A stretch of 64,000 bases of DNA from Rhizobium tumorigenes (GCF_003240565.2 NZ_CP117255.1:1178001-1242000), one strand, 5' to 3'; counted from the first letter of the stretch, positions 36,231-45,701 are shown. Program-made: numbers and translations. The notes: generated by a model not told the origin, from the letters alone.

Positions 36231-37421
36231 ATGATCGAAAACAAGAGTTTCCTGCAAAACGCCGGCATCAATACGCGTTTGTCGCATGCTGGGCCGAAGC
36301 CTTCCGACTACTACGGTTTCGTCAACCCGCCGGTTGTCCACGCATCGACTGTGCTGTTTCCCAATGCCCGTGCGATGGAGACCCGCGAACAGAAGTATAC
36401 CTACGGCACACGCGGGACGCCGACGACGGATGCGCTCTGCGAGGCAATCGATGAGCTCGAGGGCTCGGCAGGGACCATTATTGTGCCCTCCGGCCTTGCT
36501 GCCATTACGGTTCCGTTTCTGGCGTTCCTTTCGGCCGGCGACCACGCCCTGATCGTCGATTCCGTTTATACCCCGACCCGCAACTTCTGCGAGACGATGC
36601 TGAAGCGCCTAGGGGTGGCGGTGGATTACTACGACCCGCTGGTCGGCGCCGGTATCGAGCAGTTGATCAAGCCGAATACTCGGCTGGTGCACACGGAAGC
36701 GCCGGGCTCGAACACCTTTGAGATGCAGGATATCTCGGCGATCGCAGCCGTCGCCCACAGCCACGGTTGCGTCGTGACGATGGACAATACGTGGGCCACG
36801 CCACTCTATTTCAAGCCCCTCGACCATGGCGTCGACATCTCGATCCACGCCGCGACCAAGTATCCCGCTGGCCATTCGGATGTGCTCATGGGCACCGTCT
36901 CGGCGAATGCGGCCCATTGGCAGCAGCTGCACGACGCCCGGATCGCGCTTGGCATCTGCGGCGCCCCTGACGATGCCTACCAGGTGCTGCGCGGGCTTAG
37001 AACGATGGGTATCCGCCTCGAGCGGCACCAGCAGAGCGCGCTGGCGCTCGCAGAATGGCTGGAGAGCCGGGAGGATGTCGCGCGCGTGCTGCATCCGGCG
37101 CTGCCGAGCTTTCCGGGCCACGATCTCTGGAAGCGCGACTTTACGGGTTCGAGCGGCATCTTCTCGATCGTGCTCGCCGTCGACACGCCGGACATGTTCC
37201 GGGCCAAGGCGCATGCCTTCCTCGACGCCCTATCGATCTTCGGCCTCGGCTATTCCTGGGGTGGGTTCGAAAGCCTTGCCGTTCACGTCAACCTCGGTGA
37301 CCGGCGGATCTGCAAGGCACCCAAGGAGGGTCCGGTGCTGCGCCTGCAGATCGGGCTCGAGGATGTTGCCGACGTCAAGGCCGACATCGAGAGAGGCCTT
37401 GCTGCGGCAGCGGCCGTCTGA
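36231..37421 (+). CDS. metC: Cystathionine beta-lyase
   Basis: PLP enzyme of the Cys/Met metabolism family, 396 residues; splits cystathionine to homocysteine, pyruvate and ammonia. The PLP lysine is in HAATKYPAGHSD (about residue 209), and YGTRGTPTTDAL, TEAPGSNTFE and DNTWATPLYFKPL are family motifs typical of MetC. A metC-like gene beside the aap operon is the arrangement described in R. leguminosarum. Its stop directly abuts the stop of the convergent monooxygenase with no spacer. Confidence 0.9.
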   Translation: MIENKSFLQNAGINTRLSHAGPKPSDYYGFVNPPVVHASTVLFPNARAMETREQKYTYGTRGTPTTDALCEAIDELEGSAGTIIVPSGLAAITVPFLAFLSAGDHALIVDSVYTPTRNFCETMLKRLGVAVDYYDPLVGAGIEQLIKPNTRLVHTEAPGSNTFEMQDISAIAAVAHSHGCVVTMDNTWATPLYFKPLDHGVDISIHAATKYPAGHSDVLMGTVSANAAHWQQLHDARIALGICGAPDDAYQVLRGLRTMGIRLERHQQSALALAEWLESREDVARVLHPALPSFPGHDLWKRDFTGSSGIFSIVLAVDTPDMFRAKAHAFLDALSIFGLGYSWGGFESLAVHVNLGDRRICKAPKEGPVLRLQIGLEDVADVKADIERGLAAAAAV

Positions 37422-38582
37422 TCAGCCGATGGCGCGGTAGTCAAAGATCCAGTCTAGATCCGCCGCAAGGGTTTGCGGCGGGCGCAGCGAAAGGACCAGG
37501 TCACGACCAAGCCGGATCGGTCCCCGCGCATGGTAGGCAAAGCGGTTGAAGGCGGCGCGTTTGCGCAGCCGGGCAATCCGCGGCTCGCGCCTCGCCTCGA
37601 ACGCGACCAGCGCTTCCGCCAACCGCTGACGGCTGACAGTCCCGGCAAGTTCGAAGGCATCCTCGATCGCCATGGCTGCCCCCTGCGCGGCAAACGGCAT
37701 CATCGCATGAGCGGCGTCGCCGATCAGCACTGTGTCACGGTCGTTGTGCCAGCGTCCCGCGCCAACCTCATAGAGCGGCCACACCGTGGGATCCTCCTGC
37801 CGATCGAGCAGATCAGACAGGTCACTGTTCCAGCCGGCAAAATGCTGGCGCAACAGCGTGCGCTGCGCAGGACTCGCGGCGGCGCTCCAATCGTTCCCGA
37901 CGCCACCGCCGGCGCAGATCGCCACGAAGTTGAAGGCTGACGCCTCTTTCAGCGGATAACAGACGAGATGTGCGGCGGGCCCCAGATAGGCGGTCACGCT
38001 GGTACGATCGAGACTTGCCGGGGCTTCGGCCTCTGGGACCATGAAGCGCCAGGCGATGTTGCCGGAAAATCTCGGGTTGCCGCTGCCAGCCACGCTGCTG
38101 CGCACCTTAGACCAGACACCGTCGGCGCCAACGATCAGCTCCGGCTTCCGTCCGCCTGGCCACAGGGCATCCGGTGCCGAGGCATCGAAGCCTGCGCCGA
38201 AATGCAGGCGACAGAGCGGATTGGCTTGCACGGCCCGCAACAGGACGCCTTGCAGGGTTGCGCGGTGCAGGGCGCCGTAGGGTGCGCCCCAGCGGAGGCG
38301 CGCAAAGCCACCGCTCGGCACGGCAGCGATCTGGTGTAGCGAGCGTCCGGAAACGAGGCGGATGGCCTCCGGCTCGAGCCACAAGTCGGCAAGCTCGCCG
38401 AGCAGGCCGAGTTCATCGAGGATCCGCGATGCGTTCGGCGATATCTGCAGGCCGGCGCCGACCTCAGTCAGCGTCTCGGACCTCTCGAAAATATCTGATT
38501 CGATCCCGTGCCGGGCAAAAGACAGCGCTGTGGTCAGCCCGGCGATGCCGGCACCGATGATCGCGACGTTTCTCAAGGGCAT
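37422..38582 (-). CDS. FAD-dependent aromatic-ring-type monooxygenase
   Basis: 386-residue class A flavin monooxygenase (UbiH/salicylate hydroxylase type). N-terminal GxGxxG in VAIIGAGIAGLTTALSFARHGI, the middle DG motif VGADGVWSKVRS and the second FAD motif VLIGDAAHAMMPFAAQGAAMAIEDA, seen in two pieces. The substrate is unknown. The ATG at 38582 starts 22 bases after the zinc-finger gene, so the two are probably co-transcribed. Confidence 0.85.
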   Translation of the reverse strand: MPLRNVAIIGAGIAGLTTALSFARHGIESDIFERSETLTEVGAGLQISPNASRILDELGLLGELADLWLEPEAIRLVSGRSLHQIAAVPSGGFARLRWGAPYGALHRATLQGVLLRAVQANPLCRLHFGAGFDASAPDALWPGGRKPELIVGADGVWSKVRSSVAGSGNPRFSGNIAWRFMVPEAEAPASLDRTSVTAYLGPAAHLVCYPLKEASAFNFVAICAGGGVGNDWSAAASPAQRTLLRQHFAGWNSDLSDLLDRQEDPTVWPLYEVGAGRWHNDRDTVLIGDAAHAMMPFAAQGAAMAIEDAFELAGTVSRQRLAEALVAFEARREPRIARLRKRAAFNRFAYHARGPIRLGRDLVLSLRPPQTLAADLDWIFDYRAIG

Positions 38583-38604
38583 TGGAGCGTCCGCTCCGGT
38601 TGGG

Positions 38605-38850
38605 TCAAGCGGCCCTGAACTCGAAGACACAGCCAGTCGGATTGGTCTGATCGGCTTTCAGCGAGGCGTTATAGCGATAAAGGGTCGAGCAATAGGAGCA
38701 GACTTTTTCGTTATCGTCGCCCATGTCGATGAAGATATGCGGATGGTCGAAGGGGGAGGACGCGCCGGTGCACATGAACTCCTTGACGCCGATCTCGATC
38801 ACCCGATGGCCGCCGTCGTTCTGGAAATGCGGAATATTATGGCCGGCCAT
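38605..38850 (-). CDS. zf-CHCC zinc-finger protein (NDUFS6-like)
   Basis: 81 residues. Cys/His ligands C-x8-H-...-C-x2-C: MCTGASSPFDHPH and later VCSYCSTLY, the zf-CHCC pattern shared with mitochondrial NDUFS6, a complex I zinc subunit. GGAGATCCGC precedes the ATG at 38850. It could be a complex I accessory protein; another accessory subunit gene (NDUFS4-like) lies at 23974. Probably leads a two-gene unit with the monooxygenase. Confidence 0.85.
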   Translation of the reverse strand: MAGHNIPHFQNDGGHRVIEIGVKEFMCTGASSPFDHPHIFIDMGDDNEKVCSYCSTLYRYNASLKADQTNPTGCVFEFRAA

Positions 38851-39026
38851 GCGGATCTCCAAAAGCTTCTGATAAGTGTCGCGACCTTATAATCCTTCGA
38901 CCGGGTTGTGTAGTGCGAAACGCAAGGCGACGTGACAGATTTTGTGCCTCACCAGATTTTGTGCAGGGCAGGGTTCACCGGGCGGCGTCGATAATTTAGG
39001 AAGGGCGTCGACACAGGAACGATACC

Positions 39027-39848
39027 ATGAACCTCAACGCCCCCGATTTCTCCACCTTCCGCCGTGACGACCTTGAGTTGGCCTATTTTGACGAAGGTGA
39101 GCGCAAGGCTCCCCTAGTCCTGCTGATACACGGCTTCGCTTCGACTGCCGCAGTCAACTGGGTTTATCCCGGCTGGCTGAAGACACTGGGCGAGGCGGGC
39201 TACCGGGTCATCGCTCTCGACAATCGCGGCCACGGCGCCAGCGGCAAACCACATGAGCCGGACGCCTATCGCCCCTGGGTCATGGCGGAGGATGCGTCGG
39301 CGCTTCTCGATCATCTGGGCATCGCGCGCGCCCATGTGATGGGCTATTCGATGGGCGCCCGTATTTCCAGCTTCCTGGCGCTCGCCCGGCCAGAGAGGGT
39401 CCGCTCGCTGGTGCTCGGCGGCCTCGGGATCGGCATGACGGATGGCGTCGGCGACTGGGACCCGATTGCCGATGCGCTTCTGGCGCCGTCACTGGAGACC
39501 GTGGAGCATGCCCGAGGCCGGATGTTCCGCAGCTTTGCCGACCAGACGAAAAGCGACCGCGTTGCGCTTGCTGCCTGCATTCGCGGTTCCCGAGATCTCA
39601 TCAGCCGGGACGACATGGGAACGATTGCGGCGCCGACCCTGATCGGTGTCGGTACCAAGGACGACATCGCCGGTTCGCCGCAGGAACTCGCAGCGCTGAT
39701 GCAGCATGCGCAAGCCCTCGATATACCGGGTCGCGATCATATGCTTGCCGTCGGCGACCGCGTCTTCAAGGCGGCAGTACTGGAATTCTACCAGCGCGTA
39801 GCGCTGGAAGATGGTGGCAGCCGGCCGGGTGGCGAGATCTTGGCTTAG
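39027..39848 (+). CDS. Alpha/beta hydrolase
   Basis: 273-residue alpha/beta-hydrolase fold. Oxyanion loop LLIHGFAST, nucleophile elbow GYSMGA (Ser near 112), strand DNRGHGASGKP, acid near VGTKDDIAG, and His in PGRDHMLAV. Ester, lactone or peroxidase-like substrates are all possible. A start at 39027 has GGAACG-type weak Shine-Dalgarno. It lies 103 bp before cysE on the same strand. Confidence 0.85.
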   Translation: MNLNAPDFSTFRRDDLELAYFDEGERKAPLVLLIHGFASTAAVNWVYPGWLKTLGEAGYRVIALDNRGHGASGKPHEPDAYRPWVMAEDASALLDHLGIARAHVMGYSMGARISSFLALARPERVRSLVLGGLGIGMTDGVGDWDPIADALLAPSLETVEHARGRMFRSFADQTKSDRVALAACIRGSRDLISRDDMGTIAAPTLIGVGTKDDIAGSPQELAALMQHAQALDIPGRDHMLAVGDRVFKAAVLEFYQRVALEDGGSRPGGEILA

Positions 39849-39951
39849 GTCCAGCAAATCCATTCCAAAGATTGAGCCTGCGTCACCCATTTATATTGCT
39901 CTGATCTTGCTCTATATAACGATCTTCCAATACGGAAAGAGGACGCGACCC

Positions 39952-40776
39952 ATGGTAGCGACATCGGATATTCGCCATATCGACAGCGTCAAGACGGTCG
40001 ACCCCATATGGGACAGCATGCGCGACGAAGCGCGGGCTGCGGCCGAACGGGATCCTGTGCTGGCCGCTTTCCTCTATTCGACCGTGGTCAATCACCGGTC
40101 GCTGGAGGAATGCGTGATCTACCGGATCTGCGAGCGCCTCGATCATCCCGATATCCAGGCGATCCTCTTGCGCCAGACGTTCGACGAAATGCTGACGGAT
40201 TGGCCGGAATGGGGAGCAGTCCTGCGCGTCGACATCCAGGCGTTCTACGACCGCGATCCGGCCTGCCTCCGCTTCATGGAGCCGGTACTCTATTTCAAGG
40301 GCTTCCAGGCGATCCAGACGCACCGGCTTGCGCACTGGCTGCTCAATCGCGGCCGCCGGGATTTTGCGCTCTACCTGCAGAGCCGTGCATCGAGCGTTTT
40401 CCAGACCGACATCAATCCGGCCGCGCGTCTCGGCAAGGGCATCTTCCTCGACCATGCCACGGGCCTCGTCGTCGGCGAGACGGCCGTCATCGGCGATAAC
40501 GTGTCCATCCTCCACGGCGTCACCCTTGGCGGCACCGGCAAGGAAGGCAGCGATCGTCACCCGAAGATCGGCAACGGCGTGCTCATCGGCGCCGGCGCCA
40601 AGATCCTCGGCAATATCGCCATCGGCCATTGCTCGCGGATCGCGGCAGGCTCCGTGGTGCTGAAGGAAGTACCGCCGAACACCACCGTCGCCGGTGTGCC
40701 GGCCAAGGTCGTCGGAACCGCCGGTTGCTCCGAGCCATCGCGCATCATGGACCAGATTATCGGCGCCGGCATCTGA
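39952..40776 (+). CDS. cysE: Serine O-acetyltransferase
   Basis: 274 residues; makes O-acetylserine, the substrate of cysteine synthase. N-terminal helical domain (WDSMRDEARAAAERDP), then a left-handed beta-helix of hexapeptide repeats with the catalytic DHATGLVVGETAVIGD and HGVTLGGTGKEGSDRHPKIG. AAAGAGG precedes the ATG at 39952. The partner cysteine synthase-like gene in this window is at 5391, not linked. Confidence 0.95.
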   Translation: MVATSDIRHIDSVKTVDPIWDSMRDEARAAAERDPVLAAFLYSTVVNHRSLEECVIYRICERLDHPDIQAILLRQTFDEMLTDWPEWGAVLRVDIQAFYDRDPACLRFMEPVLYFKGFQAIQTHRLAHWLLNRGRRDFALYLQSRASSVFQTDINPAARLGKGIFLDHATGLVVGETAVIGDNVSILHGVTLGGTGKEGSDRHPKIGNGVLIGAGAKILGNIAIGHCSRIAAGSVVLKEVPPNTTVAGVPAKVVGTAGCSEPSRIMDQIIGAGI

Positions 40777-40887
40777 CCGAGCCGCCATGCTCCCGGCGGT
40801 AAGGCGGCTGAGGGCCGCCTTTGTCTTTACATTGCCGCTTTTCCCATGCAACAACCCGCCCCCAATCTACGGTTACGGAGATCAATC

Positions 40888-41091
40888 GTGAAGCCAGACG
40901 AAATCAAGAAGCTCGACGCCTATTTCAAACGCAGCCTCAATCCGCTGATGGCGGTCAAGGCGCGTCCTCGCAAGGACGATTCGGCCGAAGTCTACCTCGG
41001 CGACGAATTCCTGGGGCTCGTCTATGTCGACGACGAGGATGGCGATCGTTCCTACAATTTCTCAATGGCAATCCTCGAGGTCGATCTTTGA
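40888..41091 (+). CDS. DUF3126 family protein
   Basis: 67 residues from a GTG start with CGGAG upstream. KPDEIKKLDAYFKR and RKDDSAEVYLGDEFLG are the DUF3126 signature, a short protein conserved across Rhizobiales and often next to cysE. Function unknown; acidic C-terminus. Confidence 0.85.
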   Translation: MKPDEIKKLDAYFKRSLNPLMAVKARPRKDDSAEVYLGDEFLGLVYVDDEDGDRSYNFSMAILEVDL

Positions 41092-41220
41092 TCTATAGAT
41101 GCCAACCGGCCGCTTCGGCGGCTGGTTCAGGACCCTGAGAGATCAAGTGGAACGGGCATCAATGCCGCGATATTTGACCTGTCCTACAACTCAAGGTGAT
41201 GCGCAAAATCGTCGATACGG

Positions 41221-41248
41221 TTGACTATTTGTGCAGTGCACCTAATTT
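41221..41248 (+). promoter_or_regulatory. Candidate sigma-70 promoter of the phasin gene
   Basis: TTGACT (41221-41226), 16-bp spacer containing the palindrome GTGCAGTGCAC, TAATTT (41243-41248), 31 bp before the start codon. Confidence 0.5.
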
Positions 41249-41278
41249 TTCTCCAATTGACTATGGTTGGAGGACCCT

Positions 41279-41638
41279 ATGATGAACGACAAACAGAACG
41301 CTGTGCCCGACACCGACGCTATCGACGAGGCGCTGAGGAATTACACCCAGGCCGCCATGAGCGTGCAGGCCATTGCCGCAGAGGCGGCTGGCTATTCCAA
41401 GAAATCATTCGAGGACGCAGTGTCGCATGTCGGCACGCTGTCGAGTGTGACCAGCCTTGACGCTGCCTTGGAGCTTCAGAGCAATTTCGCGAAATCCACC
41501 TACGAGGGCTTTGTCGCCGAGGCGGCGAAGATCGGCGAGATGTATGCCGGTCTTGCCAAGTCGGTATACGACCCCGCCCGAAAAGCTGCTGCCAGATCAA
41601 GTGGTAACGTCGGGGATTCGGCCAACGGCGGCGCCTGA
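41279..41638 (+). CDS. Phasin family protein
   Basis: 119-residue, largely helical protein of the phasin_2 type (NYTQAAMSVQAIAAEAAGYSKKSFEDA, ...SLDAALELQSNFAKSTYEGF seen in part). Phasins coat polyhydroxyalkanoate granules; small ones may also bind DNA or membranes. GGAGGACCCT precedes tandem ATGs at 41279 and 41282. Single-gene unit with its own terminator. Confidence 0.85.
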   Translation: MMNDKQNAVPDTDAIDEALRNYTQAAMSVQAIAAEAAGYSKKSFEDAVSHVGTLSSVTSLDAALELQSNFAKSTYEGFVAEAAKIGEMYAGLAKSVYDPARKAAARSSGNVGDSANGGA

Positions 41639-41675
41639 TTGCGGCGACGGAAGACAGTACAAGAGGCCATCCAGA

Positions 41676-41715
41676 AGACCGGTCGTGCAGCGCGCGCCGG
41701 TCTCTTGCATTTTTG
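41676..41715 (+). terminator. Terminator after the phasin gene
   Basis: AGACCGG/CCGGTCT stem of 7 bp (41676-41682, 41697-41703), 14-nt loop, then CTTGCATTTTTG. An outer CAAGAG/CTCTTG pairing can compete. Confidence 0.7.
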
Positions 41716-41901
41716 TTCGGGCATGATCGTTGTTTTCGGGCGATTTTTAGGGTGTGGCCCTGTTTGAAGACGAATTGTGATTGCAGTGTTGAGCGGGGGG
41801 CTTAAAATCCCGCCAATATGAACTAAGTTAGGGTTTCGGATATTCGGCCGGTGATTTGCAATTGAACGATACCCGCCGAGTGCTTTGAGGAATGAACGAC
41901 T

Positions 41902-42255
41902 ATGATCGCCAAGCCGATCCGGATGCAGAAGGATAGCGAAAGGAACGGGGGCAACGGTAATCGCGAGACCTCGGTCATTACGCGGACGAAAGCCAAGACG
42001 AAGAAGCCCAATCTATACCGCGTGCTGATATTGAATGACGACTACACACCAATGGAATTCGTGATCCACATTCTGGAGCGTTTCTTCCAGAAGGACCGCG
42101 AGGGAGCCACCCGTATTATGCTGCTCGTTCATAATCACGGTGTGGGCGAATGTGGAATATTTACATATGAAGTGGCGGAGACCAAGGTAAGCCAAGTGAT
42201 GGACTTCGCTCGGCAGCACCAGCACCCGCTGCAATGTGTTATGGAAAAGAAGTGA
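41902..42255 (+). CDS. clpS: ClpS adaptor protein
   Basis: 117 residues; binds N-degron substrates and hands them to ClpAP. Core motif [20 protein letters not shown] with the Asn-Asp gate and MEF specificity residues, then [20 protein letters not shown] and [15 protein letters not shown]. The 40-residue basic N-terminus is the usual extension of alphaproteobacterial ClpS1. It is nine bases upstream of clpA, so co-transcribed. Confidence 0.95.
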   Translation: MIAKPIRMQKDSERNGGNGNRETSVITRTKAKTKKPNLYRVLILNDDYTPMEFVIHILERFFQKDREGATRIMLLVHNHGVGECGIFTYEVAETKVSQVMDFARQHQHPLQCVMEKK

Positions 42256-42264
42256 GGATCTGAC

Positions 42265-44787
42265 GTGCCAACATTTTCGCCTAGTCTCGAGAAGGCACTG
42301 CATCAGGCACTGACATACGCGAACGAGCGGCATCATGAATATGCCACACTCGAACATCTGCTGTTGGCGTTGGTAGACGACGCAGATGCAGCGGCAGTCA
42401 TGGGCGCCTGTAATGTCGACCTCGATTCGCTTCGCAAGACGCTGATCGAATATGTCGACAACGAACTATCGAACCTGATCACCGGATATGACGAAGACTC
42501 CAAGCCGACATCCGGCTTCCAGCGCGTCATCCAGCGGGCCGTGATCCATGTGCAGTCTTCGGGCCGTGAGGAAGTGACGGGCGCCAACGTTCTCGTCGCC
42601 ATCTTTGCCGAGCGCGAAAGCCATGCCGCATACTTCCTGCAGGAGCAGGAAATGACCCGCTACGACGCGGTCAACTACATCTCGCACGGCATCGGCAAGC
42701 GCCCGGGCTCCTCCCAGGTCCGGTCTCCGCGCGGCGTCGACGATGGCGATGCCGAAAGCAAGCCGACATCGCGCGGCGAGCAGGAAGAAGGCGGACCAAA
42801 GAAAACGCAGGACGCTCTCAAGGCCTATTGCGTCAACCTCAACGAGAAGGCCAAGACAGGCAAGATCGATCCGCTGATCGGCCGCCACTCTGAGGTCAAC
42901 CGAACCATCCAGGTCCTGTGCCGGCGCTCCAAGAACAACCCCCTCTATGTGGGCGACCCCGGCGTCGGCAAGACCGCAATTGCCGAAGGTCTTGCCAAGC
43001 GCATTGTCGAGGGCAAGGTTCCGGAAGCGCTGCAGGATGCAACGATCTTTTCACTCGACATGGGCACGCTGCTCGCCGGCACCCGTTATCGCGGTGACTT
43101 CGAAGAGCGCCTGAAGCAGGTCGTCAAGGAACTCGAGGAATATCCGGGCTCCGTGCTGTTCATCGACGAGATCCATACTGTGATCGGCGCCGGGGCCACG
43201 TCCGGCGGCGCGATGGATGCATCGAACCTCCTGAAGCCAGCCTTGTCTTCCGGTGCGATCCGTTGCATCGGCTCGACGACCTACAAGGAATACCGTCAGT
43301 TCTTCGAAAAGGACCGGGCACTCGTACGCCGCTTCCAGAAGATCGACGTCGTCGAACCGTCGATCGAGGATGCCATCGAAATCATGAAGGGCTTGAAGCC
43401 CTATTTCGAGGAGTACCATCATCTGCGTTACTCCAACGAAGCGATCAAGTCGGCCGTCGAACTGTCGGCTCGCTACCTGTCCGACCGCAAGCTGCCGGAC
43501 AAGGCGATCGACGTCATCGACGAAACGGGTGCAGCCCAGATGTTGCTGCCGCCGTCCAAGCGTCGCAAGCTGATCACCGAGAAGGAAATCGAAGCAACGA
43601 TCGCGACGATGGCGCGTATTCCACCGAAGTCGGTCTCCAAGGACGACGAGATGGTTCTCGCCAACCTGGAAAAAGAACTGCGTTCGGTCGTCTACGGTCA
43701 GGATCCGGCCATCGAGGCCCTGTCGACGGCGATCAAGCTTGCCCGTGCAGGTCTTCGCGAACCCGACAAGCCAATCGGTTCCTACGTCTTCTCGGGCCCC
43801 ACAGGCGTCGGCAAGACCGAGGTCGCCAAGCAACTGGCCTCTTCGCTCGGCGTGGAACTGCTGCGCTTCGATATGTCGGAATACATGGAGCGTCATACGG
43901 TCTCGCGGCTGCTCGGCGCACCTCCCGGCTACGTCGGCTTCGACCAGGGCGGTCTCTTGACCGATGGCGTCGACCAGCATCCGCATTGTGTCGTGCTTCT
44001 CGATGAAATCGAGAAGGCCCATCCGGACATCTTCAACATCCTGTTGCAGGTCATGGATCATGGCTCGCTGACGGACCACAACGGAAAGAAGATCGACTTT
44101 CGCAACGTCATCCTGATCATGACGACGAATGCGGGTGCATCTGAAATGGCAAAGGCTGCCATGGGCTTCGGCTCGGCAAAGCGGACGGGAGAAGACGAGG
44201 AGGCGCTGAACAGGCTCTTCACGCCGGAATTCCGCAACCGCCTCGATGCGATCATTCCATTCGCAGCGCTGCCGAACAAGGTCATCTACAAGGTGGTGCA
44301 GAAGTTCATCATGCAACTGGAAGCCCAGCTGTCCGAACGCAACATCACCTTTGACCTGCACGACGATGCCACCAATTGGCTGGCTGAAAACGGCTATGAT
44401 GAGAAAATGGGTGCGCGCCCGCTCGGACGCGTTATCCAGGAGAACATCAAGAAGCCGCTTGCCAACGAGATCCTCTTCGGCAAGCTGAAGAAGGGTGGCG
44501 TGGTCAACGTCACGGTCGGCCCGAAGGAAGACGGCAAGCCCGGCATCCTTCTCGAATGCATCGCCGAGACGGCACGCATCAAGCCGAAGCCTGAAGCCGA
44601 GGTCGTCGATCCGACGATCGAGGTAGAAGACGGTGACGTGGTGATTGCCGAAAACGTCGAGAATGCCGACATCGCGACCGGCCCCAAGCCTGCACCCAAA
44701 AAGGTGAAGGCCACAGTCGGCGGCGACGAAGAAGCAAAGCCCGCCCGTAAGGGATCGACGGTGCCGAAGGTGCCACGCAAGAAGTAA
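42265..44787 (+). CDS. clpA: ATP-dependent Clp protease ATP-binding subunit ClpA
   Basis: 840-residue HSP100 unfoldase. N-domain (1-145), AAA1 with Walker A GDPGVGKT, AAA2 with GPTGVGKT and Walker B VVLLDEIEKAHPD, plus an IGL-type ClpP loop. A C-terminal tail of about 70-80 residues rich in Glu, Lys and Pro (VEDGDVVIAENVENADIATG and KKVKATVGG regions) extends beyond E. coli ClpA (758 residues). Works with ClpS upstream. Ends in a terminator. Confidence 0.95.
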   Translation: MPTFSPSLEKALHQALTYANERHHEYATLEHLLLALVDDADAAAVMGACNVDLDSLRKTLIEYVDNELSNLITGYDEDSKPTSGFQRVIQRAVIHVQSSGREEVTGANVLVAIFAERESHAAYFLQEQEMTRYDAVNYISHGIGKRPGSSQVRSPRGVDDGDAESKPTSRGEQEEGGPKKTQDALKAYCVNLNEKAKTGKIDPLIGRHSEVNRTIQVLCRRSKNNPLYVGDPGVGKTAIAEGLAKRIVEGKVPEALQDATIFSLDMGTLLAGTRYRGDFEERLKQVVKELEEYPGSVLFIDEIHTVIGAGATSGGAMDASNLLKPALSSGAIRCIGSTTYKEYRQFFEKDRALVRRFQKIDVVEPSIEDAIEIMKGLKPYFEEYHHLRYSNEAIKSAVELSARYLSDRKLPDKAIDVIDETGAAQMLLPPSKRRKLITEKEIEATIATMARIPPKSVSKDDEMVLANLEKELRSVVYGQDPAIEALSTAIKLARAGLREPDKPIGSYVFSGPTGVGKTEVAKQLASSLGVELLRFDMSEYMERHTVSRLLGAPPGYVGFDQGGLLTDGVDQHPHCVVLLDEIEKAHPDIFNILLQVMDHGSLTDHNGKKIDFRNVILIMTTNAGASEMAKAAMGFGSAKRTGEDEEALNRLFTPEFRNRLDAIIPFAALPNKVIYKVVQKFIMQLEAQLSERNITFDLHDDATNWLAENGYDEKMGARPLGRVIQENIKKPLANEILFGKLKKGGVVNVTVGPKEDGKPGILLECIAETARIKPKPEAEVVDPTIEVEDGDVVIAENVENADIATGPKPAPKKVKATVGGDEEAKPARKGSTVPKVPRKK

Positions 44788-44800
44788 CGACTATCCAAGA

Positions 44801-44835
44801 AAATGCCGGGTCAAAAGCGCGGCATTTTTGTTTTT
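44801..44835 (+). terminator. Terminator after clpA
   Basis: 8-bp stem AAATGCCG/CGGCATTT, 11-nt loop, then TTGTTTTT. 14 bases after the clpA stop. Confidence 0.88.
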
Positions 44836-45000
44836 GGAAGGGGCACGGGAGGCGAACCTGGATGGAGGATATCTCCCCCTAAGGAAGACGGTTTAGCGCA
44901 GACGACAAAGGATGATCTGCAATTTCCACCTCCGCCAGCTCTGTGGTCGTCCCGGCATCTCCTCACAACGGCCAGCGTTGCGTGAGATGCCCCTCTCTCC

Positions 45001-45034
45001 TCCCTCATTCCTGTGCTCGTCACAGGAATCCAGC
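45001..45034 (+). repeat. Left arm of 34-bp inverted repeat
   Basis: Reverse complement of 45104-45137 over all 34 bases. The arm itself contains a perfect hairpin, ATTCCTGTG-CTCGT-CACAGGAAT. Confidence 0.9.
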
Positions 45035-45103
45035 CGGCCAAGTCCTTGGGCGAGAAACACTTCTTGATCGCTTCAAACAGTTACTGCCGCGCAGACGAGC
45101 GGC

Positions 45104-45137
45104 GCTGGATTCCTGTGACGAGCACAGGAATGAGGGA
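45104..45137 (-). repeat. Right arm of 34-bp inverted repeat
   Basis: Exact inverted copy of 45001-45034, separated from it by 69 bp. Contains the hairpin ATTCCTGTG-ACGAG-CACAGGAAT. Confidence 0.9.
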
Positions 45138-45272
45138 AAAAGTAGCGGCGCGGCGCTCAATCAGGCCTCGGTAAAGGGACATAAGCATTGGCGCTCAGGG
45201 CGCTTGAAGGCCTCTTCGGCGCGAAATCACAAACGAATGACCTACCACTCTCGTCCACTCCGCGCCCAGCCT

Positions 45273-45701
45273 TCAGGACATCGCTTCGATGATCTTGCGC
45301 GCATTTTCCGCCAGCACCGAGCCATCTTCCATTTTCCCGGAATGCGGCTTCAACGCGGTGCCGTCGTGGCGCGGGACGATGTGGAAATGCAGGTGGAAGA
45401 CTGTTTGCCCGGCGGATGGCTCGTTGAACTGCGCCACGTAGACGCCATCGGCCTCGAACGCCTTCTGTACGGCAATGGCGACCTTTTGAACCACCACAAT
45501 CAGATGCGACAACGTCTCGGGCAAAGCGTCGAGCAGATTGCGCGAGGGCTGCTTGGGGATGACCAGCGTGTGACCGGGTGCCTGCGGCATGACATCCATC
45601 AGCGCGAAACTGTGATCGTCCTCGTAGACCTTGTGGGATGGAATTTCGCCACGCAGGATTTTTGCAAAGATGTTGTTGCTGTCGTAGGCGGGACTCGTCA
45701 T
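45273..45701 (-). CDS. HIT family hydrolase
   Basis: 142-residue histidine-triad protein (HINT branch). N-terminal NIFAKILRGEIPSHKVYEDD and the triad HLHFHIVPRHDG at about 100-112. Hydrolyses nucleotide-linked phosphoramidates; the physiological substrate is unknown. GAGGAGACG precedes the ATG. It starts 44 bases after the DUF482 stop of the upstream operon and is probably its last gene. Confidence 0.92.
   Translation of the reverse strand: MTSPAYDSNNIFAKILRGEIPSHKVYEDDHSFALMDVMPQAPGHTLVIPKQPSRNLLDALPETLSHLIVVVQKVAIAVQKAFEADGVYVAQFNEPSAGQTVFHLHFHIVPRHDGTALKPHSGKMEDGSVLAENARKIIEAMS

Larger units (their letters stand above)
44836..45272. other. Intergenic region with rhizobial palindromic repeat
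   Basis: 437 bp between clpA terminator and the HIT gene without a supportable gene. It contains a 34-bp perfect inverted repeat (45001-45034 and 45104-45137) and C/T-rich flanks (ATGCCCCTCTCTCCTCCCTC). This looks like a dispersed intergenic palindromic element of the rhizobial RIME kind, by appearance only. Confidence 0.6.

Noticed and set aside
43051..44361. 436-codon open frame opposite clpA
   Set aside because: Shadow of the highly biased clpA codons; composition unlike a real protein.
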